Below are positions 1 to 8,388 of a DNA stretch of 11,500 bases, in pieces. Source of the stretch: JAQVPN01 sp036170435 (lineage in GTDB: Bacteria > Patescibacteriota > Gracilibacteria > BD1-5 > UBA6164); the NCBI GenBank assembly GCA_036170435.1, contig JAVHPF010000058.1:1-11500 (forward strand). Reading direction: 5' to 3'. How positions within the stretch are numbered: the first letter of the stretch is position 1; every line of letters starts with the position of its first letter. The notes under the pieces are model-generated. The model did no database searches. It was not told the DNA's origin and was given only the letters and a program-made list of their open reading frames with translations. The position numbers and the translations under genes are program-made.

Positions 1-42
1 ATATACCTTTTCTTTACTTTTGTTACTTATTAATTTAAAAAT

Positions 43-75
43 AAAAAAATCACATATAAAATCGTGATTTTTTTT
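43..75 (+). terminator. Intrinsic terminator of an upstream gene
   Basis: An AAAAAATCAC / GTGATTTTTT stem (44-53 with 64-73) closes a ten-base loop and runs into a T tract. The A tract on the left arm would let it also work on the minus strand. No coding sequence before it is visible, so it most likely ends a gene outside the window. A short GCTTTT/AAAAGC inverted repeat follows at 76-88. Confidence 0.55.
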
Positions 76-258
76 GCTTTTTAAAAGCTTTTATAGTAAA
101 ATTTCTGAAAGAGTTTTAGATAAGAAAAATACTTTTTTGCAAAATAAATTTGACAAAAAAAACTATTTGACTAAAACTTGTCAGCTTCGAGTTTGAAACC
201 ACCGAAGAAAAAAAATATTTATTAAAGTGACATAGGTCGCTAAATAAGTGAAATCCGT
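76..258 (+). promoter_or_regulatory. Gene-free upstream region with a possible promoter and small leader hairpins
   Basis: No ORF is supported here. A TTGACA hexamer at 150-155 is followed after 16 bases by TAAAAC at 172-177, a plausible but imperfect -35/-10 pair that would start transcription near 184. The resulting leader of about 75 bases contains two small stems: CTTCG/CGAAG (185-189 with 203-207) and AGTGAC/GTCGCT (226-231 with 236-241, one G-U pair) about 17 bases before the start codon. No Shine-Dalgarno sequence precedes the ATG at 259. Whether the stems regulate anything is unknown. Confidence 0.35.
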
Positions 259-2376
259 ATGAATACAATTGATAATAGTTTAAATTTTAGATCTGCAGAA
301 TGATCTGAATTATTAGAATTAAGAGGTAATTGATCTGATTTAATGTCAGATATTTGATGTAATTGAGAATGACTTTCTGAAGAAGAACTTACTGAAATGA
401 AAGTTGCTTGAGAAGTTTTTGTTTCATTACATAGAAATGATGAAAAAAATGAAATAAATTATAAAAAAGATTTAAAAGAAATTTTTGAGAATTGAAAATT
501 ACAAATTGATGAGAAAAAAGCTGTAGAACACATAGTTGAACAAATCGGTAGATTGGATAGTCTTTTTGGAAATAAAAGATATGAAAAGAGCATGACAAAA
601 GAAAATGCTTGAATTCTAAGAGCGATAGAAAAAACAGGAATAATTGATATCCAAGATAATTGTTATTTTGTTCCAGGAAGCCTTTCTAGCCTTAGAAAAT
701 TAGTACAATTTTGAATTTTGAGATGAAAAGATGTGGTAATTAAATTATGAAAATGAGTTAATTTACAAGAATGAATTAGATTTGTATTGCTTGAACAAAA
801 TTGACATGAAAATGCTCTTAGGCATTTTAGACCAGAAACTAAATTAGAAAAATTAGAATTAGATATTTGAGATGATTCTTCAATGGCACATAGTGCATCA
901 TTTCATCCTAAGAAATTAGAAAATTGAAATTATGAAATTACAATAAAATCAGGAAAAAATGTTTTTTTCTGAATAAATTCAGTTATTGGCTCTGGTGCAG
1001 AATTTTGAGATAATACTGTTATTTGGTGGAATTCTTTACTAGGTACAGATGTTAAAATAGGAAAAGATTCATTGGTTTGAACTTCTGTAGAAATAGATGA
1101 TTCAGCCATAATTCCTGATAATTCTTTAATTCCAAATTTCTGACATATATCAAAAAATATAATAGAATTTGATAGAAAAAAATACAAAACATTTTCTAGA
1201 ATTGTTGAACAAGCTGAAAAAAATCCTTTAATAAAAGATGATAAATTAGAAAAAGCTCGTGGTTTTTTATCAAAATCTTATATAGTTTCTGCTTCTGATT
1301 ATATAGAAGACCAATTATTTTTTGATAGTGAACTTGTCTGAGAAGATGGAGCTAGAAAATTTATAGTAAAATTTGAATCTAGAGAAAATTTAATAAGTTG
1401 AGTAAAAAAAATAAATCCAGATTATGAAGGAATGTTAAATTTTAATTCTCATCATGTTACTCCTGAAAATAAAATATTTTCAGCTATAACTAGTATGTTT
1501 GATTATTTAGAGAAAAATGTTTCATCATTTGAATCAGCAAAAGAGTTTAGATTCAGAAATACTAGATCTATATCTGAATTAACATCATTACTTGGATGAA
1601 AAATTTCTGAGTCAATTTTACAAAATGAATTAAATACTGATACAATAGCAACTCTTAGACCATATCCTAAAAATACAGAAAGGTTTATAACTCATACTTT
1701 CCCATATATACTAAACTTATTAGAGAATAATGTTTCGGCTTCGGAAATACAAAAAATTCTAGATGAAGAATTAGAATGGCCAAAAATGACTGAAGAATAT
1801 ATGAAAAAAGTATGTCTATGAAGAGTTGTTATAACTTGAAAATGTGATGTAATTTGAGATAATTCACTTTTATATGATGCGCTTATTAGATCAGATGAAG
1901 TTAACTATTCAAAAGACGAGGTTATTATAGAAAATTCTGTTTTTGCAAAAGTTATAATGCATTGAGGATGAACAAAAGAATCAAAAGATGTAATGGTGTT
2001 AAATACTGTATTTCATTGAAAAACATCAATTATAAATGAGAATATGGACTCCATGATTGTTTGAGATTTTGAACACCCATCTACTTATAATAATACTCAA
2101 ATTTTTAATTCTAATATTGAAGAATGAGATATTACTTGTAATAATATTATTATAGAAAATTCATATTTATGAAATTGAGTTTCAATAGCTGGTTGAGCAA
2201 ACGATTGAATGGTTATAATTAAAAATTCAAAACTAGCAGATAATGTTTCTATTGCTCCTTGAGTAACATTAAATTGAGTTGAAATAAAAGAAAAATGATA
2301 TTATGTATGAAAATGACAAGTTTTTAATAATATTGTTATAAGTTGAAAAGGTATATATTCAAAGAAAAAAATATAA
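259..2376 (+). CDS. Large protein with two left-handed beta-helix (hexapeptide-repeat) modules
   Basis: Read with TGA as Gly, this is one uninterrupted 705-residue protein ending in TAA. By hand count it uses about 41 TGA against about 16 GGN glycine codons. ATG at 259 is the first in-frame start after the TAA at 241. Two stretches show the I-x-x-G-x-x hexapeptide periodicity of LbetaH folds: about residues 225-305 (for example VIGSGAEFGDNTVIWWN and IGKDSLVGTSVEI) and about 522-700 (VVITGKCDVIGDNS, then VSIAGGANDGMVIIKNS and VSIAPGVTLNG). They are separated by about 215 mostly helical-looking residues, and an N-terminal region of about 220 residues precedes them. LbetaH folds occur in acyltransferases and nucleotidyl-sugar enzymes. 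I cannot identify a catalytic residue or a nucleotidyltransferase motif, so the function is left open; envelope-sugar modification is only a guess. No signal peptide is visible. It appears monocistronic, closed by the terminator at 2378. Confidence 0.8.
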
Positions 2377-2377
2377 T

Positions 2378-2420
2378 AAAAAGCCACTTTTTAAAGCAAA
2401 AGGTGGCTTTTTATTTTTTA
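2378..2420 (+). terminator. Intrinsic terminator after the beta-helix gene
   Basis: Arms 2378-2392 and 2398-2412 form a long stem: AAAAAGCCAC pairs with GTGGCTTTTT, extended inward by T-A pairs and one G-U pair, with an AAAGC loop. A T-rich tail follows. It starts two bases after the TAA stop. The A tract on the left arm could also allow termination in the other direction. Confidence 0.85.
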
Positions 2421-2444
2421 TATCAAAAATACCCAAAAATAAAC

Positions 2445-2471
2445 TTGACTTAATAAAAAAAAAGCTAAAAT
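2445..2471 (+). promoter_or_regulatory. Possible promoter of the hyf-like operon
   Basis: TTGACT at 2445-2450 and TAAAAT at 2466-2471 are separated by 15 bases, a little short of ideal. They lie just after the preceding terminator and about 35 bases before the first operon ATG. This is the natural place for the operon promoter, but AT-rich DNA gives such matches often. Confidence 0.4.
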
Positions 2472-2505
2472 ACCCTTTGTTTTTACTTATTTAATAACAA
2501 TTTTT

Positions 2506-2991
2506 ATGTTTTTTTATAATCTTTTTAAAGAGATAATAAATAAGATTTTGCAAAAAAGAGTTAAGGCAGACAAGATAGAGCTTTCTAACTTTGCTCCAGA
2601 TATACTTTGCAAATCTTTGAAACTTAGAGTTATTGACTCTTGAGATGACGAATCTACTATGGCTGAATTATATGCCTTAGAAGGACCAGCTTACTCTGTA
2701 CAATCTTATGGTATAGATTTCGTAGCTTCTCCAAAACATGCTGATTGAGTTGTAATAGTTGGTTCTATTCCACAAAATATGCAAAATGCTGTAAGAGATG
2801 CTTACAAAGTGATTCAAGAACCAAAAGTAATTATAGCACTTTGAGATGGAGCTATAAATGGTGATTCTAGATTTACAAATTGTTTGAGTGCCAAAGAAGT
2901 ACTTGGAAGAGTAGATTTAGAAATTCCTGGAAATCCAGCTACAGCAAAAGAAATACTTTCTTACTTAGCAAGTTTTACCAAAAAAATTTAA
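2506..2991 (+). CDS. hyfI: HyfI/NuoB-like small subunit lacking all four cluster-binding cysteines
   Basis: This 161-residue protein aligns without gaps, from memory of the family, to NuoB and group 4 hydrogenase small subunits. The signature around residues 68-80 (YGIDFVASPKHAD), the GD-x-A region at 113-116 and IPG-x-P at 140-144 are clear. In the family this subunit sits at the cytoplasmic face and carries the proximal [4Fe-4S] cluster (N2 in complex I). Here every ligand position is changed: the D-A-G-S-C-N-G-C-E element reads DSGDDESTM (C to D48, C to T51), GDC reads GDG (G115) and IPGCP reads IPGNP (N143). The two remaining cysteines (C35, C126) are not at ligand positions. The reading frame and surrounding fold residues are intact, so this is not ordinary decay. 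Three glycines, including G46, are TGA. It is the first gene of the operon and precedes hyfB by 133 bases that contain a palindromic repeat. No Shine-Dalgarno is seen. Confidence 0.88.
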
Positions 2992-2992
2992 G

Positions 2993-3091
2993 AAATCCCC
3001 CGGCTTTCAGCCACCCCCTTGATAAGGGGGACAGGGAAAAATAAAAAAGTCCCCCTTATTAAGGGGGATGTCCGATAGGACAGGGGGATTT
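2993..3091. repeat. GC-rich nested palindromic intergenic repeat
   Basis: This element of about 99 bases is bounded by AAATCCCCC (2993-3001) and its inverse GGGGGATTT (3083-3091). Inside are GGCT/AGCC (3002-3012), CCCCCTTGATAAGGGGG (3014-3030), CCCCCTTATTAAGGGGG (3051-3067) and GTCC-GATA-GGAC (3070-3081). The G/C blocks contrast sharply with the AT-rich surroundings. It looks like a small non-coding, MITE-like or REP-like intergenic repeat. It starts two bases after the hyfI stop, so it could form structure in the operon mRNA between hyfI and hyfB, but it has no T tract of a normal terminator. No ORF lies within it. Confidence 0.75.
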
Positions 3092-3123
3092 CTAGAAGAT
3101 AAATTTATTATTAATTAACAATT

Positions 3124-3178
3124 TATGTTTTCATTAGCATTGATTATACTAACTCTTTCAGTTGTTTACAGTATGTTT
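3124..3178 (+). repeat. 55-base copy of the hyfB start (scaffold-edge duplication)
   Basis: These 55 bases, including an ATG at 3125 and 17 further codons of hyfB, are identical to 3279-3333 on the other side of the N run. Two contig ends overlapping by exactly 55 bases is what a de Bruijn assembler with k = 55 leaves when adjacent contigs are scaffolded without merging. It is best treated as the same locus shown twice, not a biological repeat. If merged, the hyfB leader is 2992-3124. Confidence 0.85.
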
Positions 3179-3278
3179 NNNNNNNNNNNNNNNNNNNNNN
3201 NNNNNNNNNNNNNNNNNNNNNNNNNNNNNNNNNNNNNNNNNNNNNNNNNNNNNNNNNNNNNNNNNNNNNNNNNNNNNN
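3179..3278. other. Assembly gap, 100 N (probably no missing sequence)
   Basis: Exactly 100 N, a conventional placeholder. The 55-base identity of its two flanks suggests that the contigs overlap and that the gap is artificial. Confidence 0.9.
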
Positions 3279-3279
3279 T

Positions 3280-5247
3280 ATGTTTTCATTAGCATTGATT
3301 ATACTAACTCTTTCAGTTGTTTACAGTATGTTTTTTCGCATGACTGAAGGGAAACTTAAAATTCTTAACTATAAGATGATTGTAGCATTTATGCTTCTTT
3401 TAGCTAAATCAATTACTCTACTTTTTGGTATAATAACACCAGAATTTTTAAATAGTAGTTTGATGCATTTAGGGAATTTAGAAGCTTTTTTTATGCTTAT
3501 TTTTTCTATAGTTTCTATTGCAATTTTGTTTTATTCAAATTATTATACTAGTTTTTTAAATAGAAATAAATTAAATTACTATACTATTTTTACAACACTA
3601 TTTTTGACTTCAATGCTTGGAGTAATAGTTTCAGCTGAAGCTTTTACATTTTTAGTATTTTGGGAAATAATGTCACTATCTAGTTATTTTCTTATAATTC
3701 ATGAGTCAGAAAATAATGAATCTAGAATTTGAGGAATTTGGTATTTAATTTTCACTCATATAGGAATGTTTTTTATAGTAGCTTCATTTTTAGCTTTTAT
3801 AATTGCAAGTGGTTCAAGTTTTTTTGCTGATTGGAATCATACAACTTTATCATCTTCTTCATTAATTTTAGTTTTCGTAACAAGCTTGATTTGATTTGGT
3901 GCTAAATCATGAGTATTTCCATTTCATATCCGGATGTCTAAAGCTTATACTTTTATTCCATCTCATATAGCAGCTTTGATGTCTGGTTTCATGGTTAAGC
4001 TTCCTGTTTTGATGCTTTTAAAATTCTACTTATTTTTTATGTCTGGTTTAGATATAAGATTTGCTTATGTATTACTTATCCTATGAGCAATTACTGCTTT
4101 TTGGGGAATATTTAATGGACTATTACAAAATAATATCAAAAAATTTCTTGCTTATTCAACTATAGAAAATATGGGACTTATATATGTAGGCCTTGGTGTA
4201 GTTGTTGCTGGAGTAAGTATGCACAATAACACAATTTTATCTCTTTGAGTTATTGCTACTTTATTCCATACTTTCAATCATTCTATTTATAAAACAATGA
4301 TGTTCTCTCTAGCAGGTTCATTAATTGAAAGAACTCACCATAATTATGATTATTCTAAACTTTGAGGAATAGCTAAAATATTTCCAATATTTTCTCTATT
4401 TTTCTTAATTGCTACTTTAGCTATAGCAGGTATTCCACCTCTAAATGGTTTTAATTCTGAATTAACTGTTTATTCAGCAATAATAAATATAATAACTTGA
4501 AATACAGATAAAATTTTATCTTTAGTTTCTTTATTTTCTCTAGTTTTAGTTGGTATGATGAGTGTTTTAGCTTTCATCTGATTTACTAAACTTTATACTA
4601 TCATATTTGCCTGAAATGCTAGAGATTCTCACATAGTTGTAGAAACAAAATCAAATGCAAGTGAATATATTTCATATTCTATTTTAAGTGTTTCTATTTT
4701 AGTTTTATCTTTTGTTCCTGGTATTATTAATTTGCTTGCTTCAAAAATATTTTCTTTTGTGGATGCTCCAAAAAATATATTTATTATACAAATAGGTGAT
4801 ATGAATTATATGCCACTTTTAATAGTTTCATTACTTCTTGCTTTATGATATTTTTCATATTTAGCTTACAAAAAAATGGCCGGAAAAGAAGAAAAAATGG
4901 ATGTATGGAATTGTGGATATCCTTATCTAGTTACAAAAAGTCAATACAAAGCTGAAAGTCTTATTCAAGCTATCAGAAGATTATATAGAGGACTTTACAG
5001 TGAAAAAAATACAACTACTTATACTTCAAAAGTAGAAGGTAAAACTTATTATAAAAAATATTTAACTAGTATAGATTATAATAGAACTTATTTCTTGAAA
5101 GTTACTTACTTATTTGAAAAAGTAATTTCTTTTGTTACTTATATATCTGCAAAATTAAAATCTATGCAAAATTGAGTTTTACAAAATTATGTTTCATATA
5201 TACTTTTTACTCTTATTGCTGCAATTATTTATATAATTGTATTTTAA
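3280..5247 (+). CDS. hyfB: HyfB-like antiporter-type membrane subunit
   Basis: A 655-residue polytopic membrane protein of the NuoL/M/N-Mrp antiporter superfamily, close in length to E. coli HyfB. In hydrogenase-4 type complexes this subunit forms an ion-conducting half-channel. Charged channel residues are kept: E129 in FWEIMSLSSYF (TM5 Glu), K209 in FGAKSG (TM7 Lys), K287/K288 before FLAYSTIENMG, and K338 in HSIYKTMMFSLAGS. The segment IPSHIAALMSGFMVK and the late WNCGYP element are typical of HyfB. The C-terminal region, about 535-655, has a large loop and a final transmembrane helix ending just before the N run at 5248. Eleven in-frame TGAs are needed as Gly (about 29 % of Gly codons). 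The start at 3280 equals the ATG at 3125 in the duplicated contig edge. A TAACAATT-containing leader precedes that copy and there is no Shine-Dalgarno. hyfC follows across the second gap. Confidence 0.9.
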
Positions 5248-5347
5248 NNNNNNNNNNNNNNNNNNNNNNNNNNNNNNNNNNNNNNNNNNNNNNNNNNNNN
5301 NNNNNNNNNNNNNNNNNNNNNNNNNNNNNNNNNNNNNNNNNNNNNNN
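5248..5347. other. Assembly gap, 100 N, hiding the hyfC start
   Basis: Exactly 100 N directly after the hyfB TAA. The flanks share no overlap, so sequence is truly missing. Compared with the usual HyfC length, roughly 15-25 N-terminal codons plus any intergenic bases are absent. The placeholder length is not informative. Confidence 0.9.
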
Positions 5348-6244
5348 CAAATGCTAGCTTTGGCTTTGGTTCCATTTTTTGATAGTCTTATCAAAAATAC
5401 AAAAGCTTTCTTTAATGGTAGAAGATGACCTGCACTAATGCAAACTTATTATGATTTTTATAAATTGTTTACAAAAGAGGGACAATTTGTATCTAAATTT
5501 ACAAGTTATTTAAGTATTCTAGCAATATTTGTTATATTTGCCGTATCACTTTTTCTTTTCTTCTTTATTCCAGTTTGAGGGAATAACGCAATATTTGATT
5601 TAAGTTTTTTCGTATTTTTTTATTTATGAGCATTAGCTACATTTTTTATGATAACTTATGCTATGGATAATGCGACTTATTTCGGATGACTTTGAGCTGA
5701 AAGAGAATTTTTCGTAATGGCTTTAGTTGAACCAATACTTATTTTAGTTATTGCAACTTTGGCTTTCTTATTTGGTACAACGGATGTAACAAATATACAT
5801 ACTCAAATTTTAAGTTTAAATTTTCCATTTATAGTTGGATTTATGGTAATGATTTTAGCAATAATTGCATTTTATGTAATGCTTGCTGAAAACAAAAGAT
5901 TTCCTTTTGATAATCCAGCAACTCATTTAGAACTTACTATGATTCATGAGGCTATGCTTCTTGAAACAAATGCTAAACATTTAGCATTTATGGAAATTGC
6001 TTCAAAAATCAAGTTAGTTACTTTTTTCTCATTATTTATATACATATTTTTTCCATTTACTTTTGGAATAACTTCTATAGTTTGATTATTTGTTTTATGG
6101 TTTTTTAAAGCTGTTATTTTATCTATTATTATAGGGGCTTGGGAAATATTTATAGTAAAAATTCGTATTTTTAAATATCAAAATGTATTTATCTTCTTAT
6201 TTTTGTTAAATATATTTTTACTTATATTTTATATCTTAAAATAA
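5348..6244 (+). CDS. hyfC: HyfC/NuoH-like membrane subunit, 5' end missing
   Basis: This fragment of 298 residues ends in TAA. HyfC/NuoH anchors the peripheral arm and forms the entry part of the ion path (quinone chamber in complex I). Family marks are clear: FFNGRRGPALMQTYYDFYKLF near the beginning, the first Gly of which after RR is TGA; AEREFFVMALVEP; and the strongly conserved acidic loop NKRFPFDNPATHLELTMIHE followed by AMLLE. The protein is otherwise a series of hydrophobic helices. Most of the first transmembrane helix lies in the gap. An ATG at 5351 is in frame but would remove much of that helix, so it is unlikely to be the true start. It is nine bases before hyfE, consistent with cotranscription. 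Confidence 0.88.
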
Positions 6245-6253
6245 TAAAAACCA

Positions 6254-6910
6254 ATGAAAGAATATTTTGATATAGTTATTTATGCAATAGTATTTGCAAC
6301 TTTACTTATTTCTACAACAAACAATTATATAAGCTTACTTAGATATTATGTATTACAAGTAGCTTTGATTTTGGTAATGTTTTTTATGCTTTATTCTGCT
6401 CATTTTGCTGACGATAAAGTTCTTCTTGTTTCTTTTGTATTTGCAATAGTTATAAGACTTATTGTGGTTCCTACTTATATAAATTATTTCATCAAAGAAT
6501 TTTATGTAAAAAAATTACAAATGAGAATCACAGACAGAGTTTTTAGAATTCCACAAACTTTGATTTTCCTTATTTTAATAGGATTTTTCTCATTGTCTTA
6601 TTATTTAGCTATTTTTATATTTGGACAAGCAAATCTTATTTTTACAGCTAGTTTCTTTATATTTTTAGCTTGAATGCTAAATTTCGTAAATCATAGAAAA
6701 CTAGTTTGAGATATTATGTCTTTCTTGGCTGTTGAAAATGCTGTATTTCTAGCTTGATTATTAATACTTGAGAAAGTACCTTTTTACATAGAATTTGGTA
6801 TTATAGTTGATATACTTCTTGTTTTACTAATACTTCTAATTCTTGTTTACAATATTAAACAAGTAGCTGGAGATACTCAAATTTCTCATATGAATGAATT
6901 AAAAGATTAA
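6254..6910 (+). CDS. hyfE: HyfE-like membrane subunit (NuoK-related)
   Basis: A 218-residue, almost wholly hydrophobic protein, matching the usual HyfE length of about 216. The C-terminal half resembles NuoK. The element GDIMSFLAVENAVFLAGLLI keeps E161, matching the buried glutamate of NuoK/HyfE that lies on the ion path. A polar loop (KEFYVKKLQMRITDRVFRIP, about residues 80-100) separates two groups of helices. The ATG at 6254 follows the hyfC stop by nine bases and has no Shine-Dalgarno. Gly residues are encoded partly by TGA (at the GMLN, VGDI and AGLL positions). hyfF follows after 35 bases. Confidence 0.85.
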
Positions 6911-6945
6911 GATAAATTAATAATTAACAATTAATAAATAAAATT

Positions 6946-8367
6946 ATGGAAATATTATTTTATACGAGTTTAGTTGCTCCACTTATCCTGGCTTTATGAG
7001 CAATATTTACTCCTAAAAATTTTGCAAGAAAATATCTTCAAATAAATAGATTCGCTTATTTAGCTTTAGCTATATTGGCAGGATTTTTCTATATAAAAGG
7101 GATTACTATAGATACTACATTTTTTACTATTGATAAAATAAATATAGTTTTTTACTCAATTATATTTTTTCTTTCATTTTTGATTTCAGCTTATGCGGTA
7201 TCATACTTTGGAACTGAAATAGACCACAAAGAAATTGGTAGAGGTAGATTGAAACAATATAATATGATGATAAATTTTTTCATATTAGCTATGCTTTTTG
7301 TTGCTGTTTCAAAAAATCTTATGGTAATGTGGATAGCACTTGAAGCTACTACTATTTTTACTACTTTCCTTATAAGTTTTTATGGAACTAAATCTAGTTG
7401 GGAAGCAGCTTGGAAATATGTAATTTTATGTTGAATCTGAGTAACTATAGGTCTTCTTGGACTTTTTATGATGATGATGGCTTGAGTACATAATCTTGAT
7501 TTTACTGCTATTACAAAAGAAGCTGTAATAAATAAAAACTTACTTGAACTTGCTTTTGTTTTTATACTTGTTTGATTTGGTACAAAAGTATGATTTTTCC
7601 CATTAAATAGCTGGCTTCCAGATGCTCATGGTAAATGATCTACTCCAATCTCAGCTTTCATGTCTTCTATACTTTTGCCTTTGGCTTTTTATATGATTAT
7701 TAGATCTCAAGCAATAATTGATTTTCACTTGAATTCTGATTTTACATCTAAAATGATGATTTTCTTTGCTCTTGTAACTATAGTTTATTCAGGTTTTGTT
7801 ATGATTATTCAACATCATTATAAAAGAGCTTTGGCTTATTCTAGTAGTGAAAATATGTGAATAATTGCTTTTTCTTGGGCTCTTGGATGACTTGGTGCTC
7901 CTCTTGCTCAAATGTTTTCTTTGCTTCATGTTGTTGGGCATTCTTTCTTGAAAACTGCATCATTCATGTCTGCTTGAAATATACTTCTTCATACTCATAC
8001 TGGGCAATTTGAAAAAATAGGAGAAATAGCTAAATATATGAGAAATTCTAGTATTTTACTTGTTATTTCACTTTTTATGCTAGTTGGGCTTCCACCATCT
8101 CCATTATTTATCAGTGAACTTGGTATTATTTGGCAAGCTTATCTAGTTAATCCTCTTTATGCACTTGTATTTGTTGTTTGAATAGTTTTAGCTTTCACAG
8201 GATTACTATATAATTTCTCAGGACTTTTCGCAAAAAAAGAAAATACTGATAATCTTAAAAAAATCGACAAAGATTTCAAAATCGGATGTATGCATATGCC
8301 TATAATTATGGCTTTAGTTTTAGCTATAGTTGTATCAGTTGTATTTGTGATGAACTTTAGGTTTTAA
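6946..8367 (+). CDS. hyfF: HyfF-like antiporter-type membrane subunit
   Basis: A 473-residue member of the NuoL/M/N superfamily, somewhat shorter than E. coli HyfF at about 526 residues. Ion-path residues are present: E133 in MWIALEATTIFTT, K214 in GFGTKVGFFPLNSWLPDAHG, K293 in HHYKRALAYSSSENMG and K336 in GHSFLKTASFMSAGN. The late LPPSPLFISELGI element is also typical. It has no N-terminal signal beyond the first transmembrane helix. Eleven glycines are TGA and about 21 are GGN. The start is chosen at ATG 6946 because it gives the first transmembrane helix (FYTSLVAPLILALGAIF). Its leader shares TAATTAACAATT with the leader of hyfB. It is separated by 21 bases from hyfG and belongs to the same transcription unit. 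Confidence 0.9.
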
Positions 8368-8388
8368 TTATAATTAAAAAAAGAATTT

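Noticed and set aside
389..1187. Minus-strand ORFs at 389-598 and 930-1187
   Set aside because: They are antisense shadows of the beta-helix gene, with low-complexity F/H-rich or unremarkable translations and no leader signals.
3001..3091. CRISPR repeat or rho-independent terminator in the GC-rich block
   Set aside because: There are no regularly spaced repeats with unique spacers, and no T tract follows the hairpins.
5351..6244. ATG at 5351 as the start of hyfC
   Set aside because: It would remove most of the first transmembrane helix found in HyfC/NuoH. The true start is more likely in the gap.
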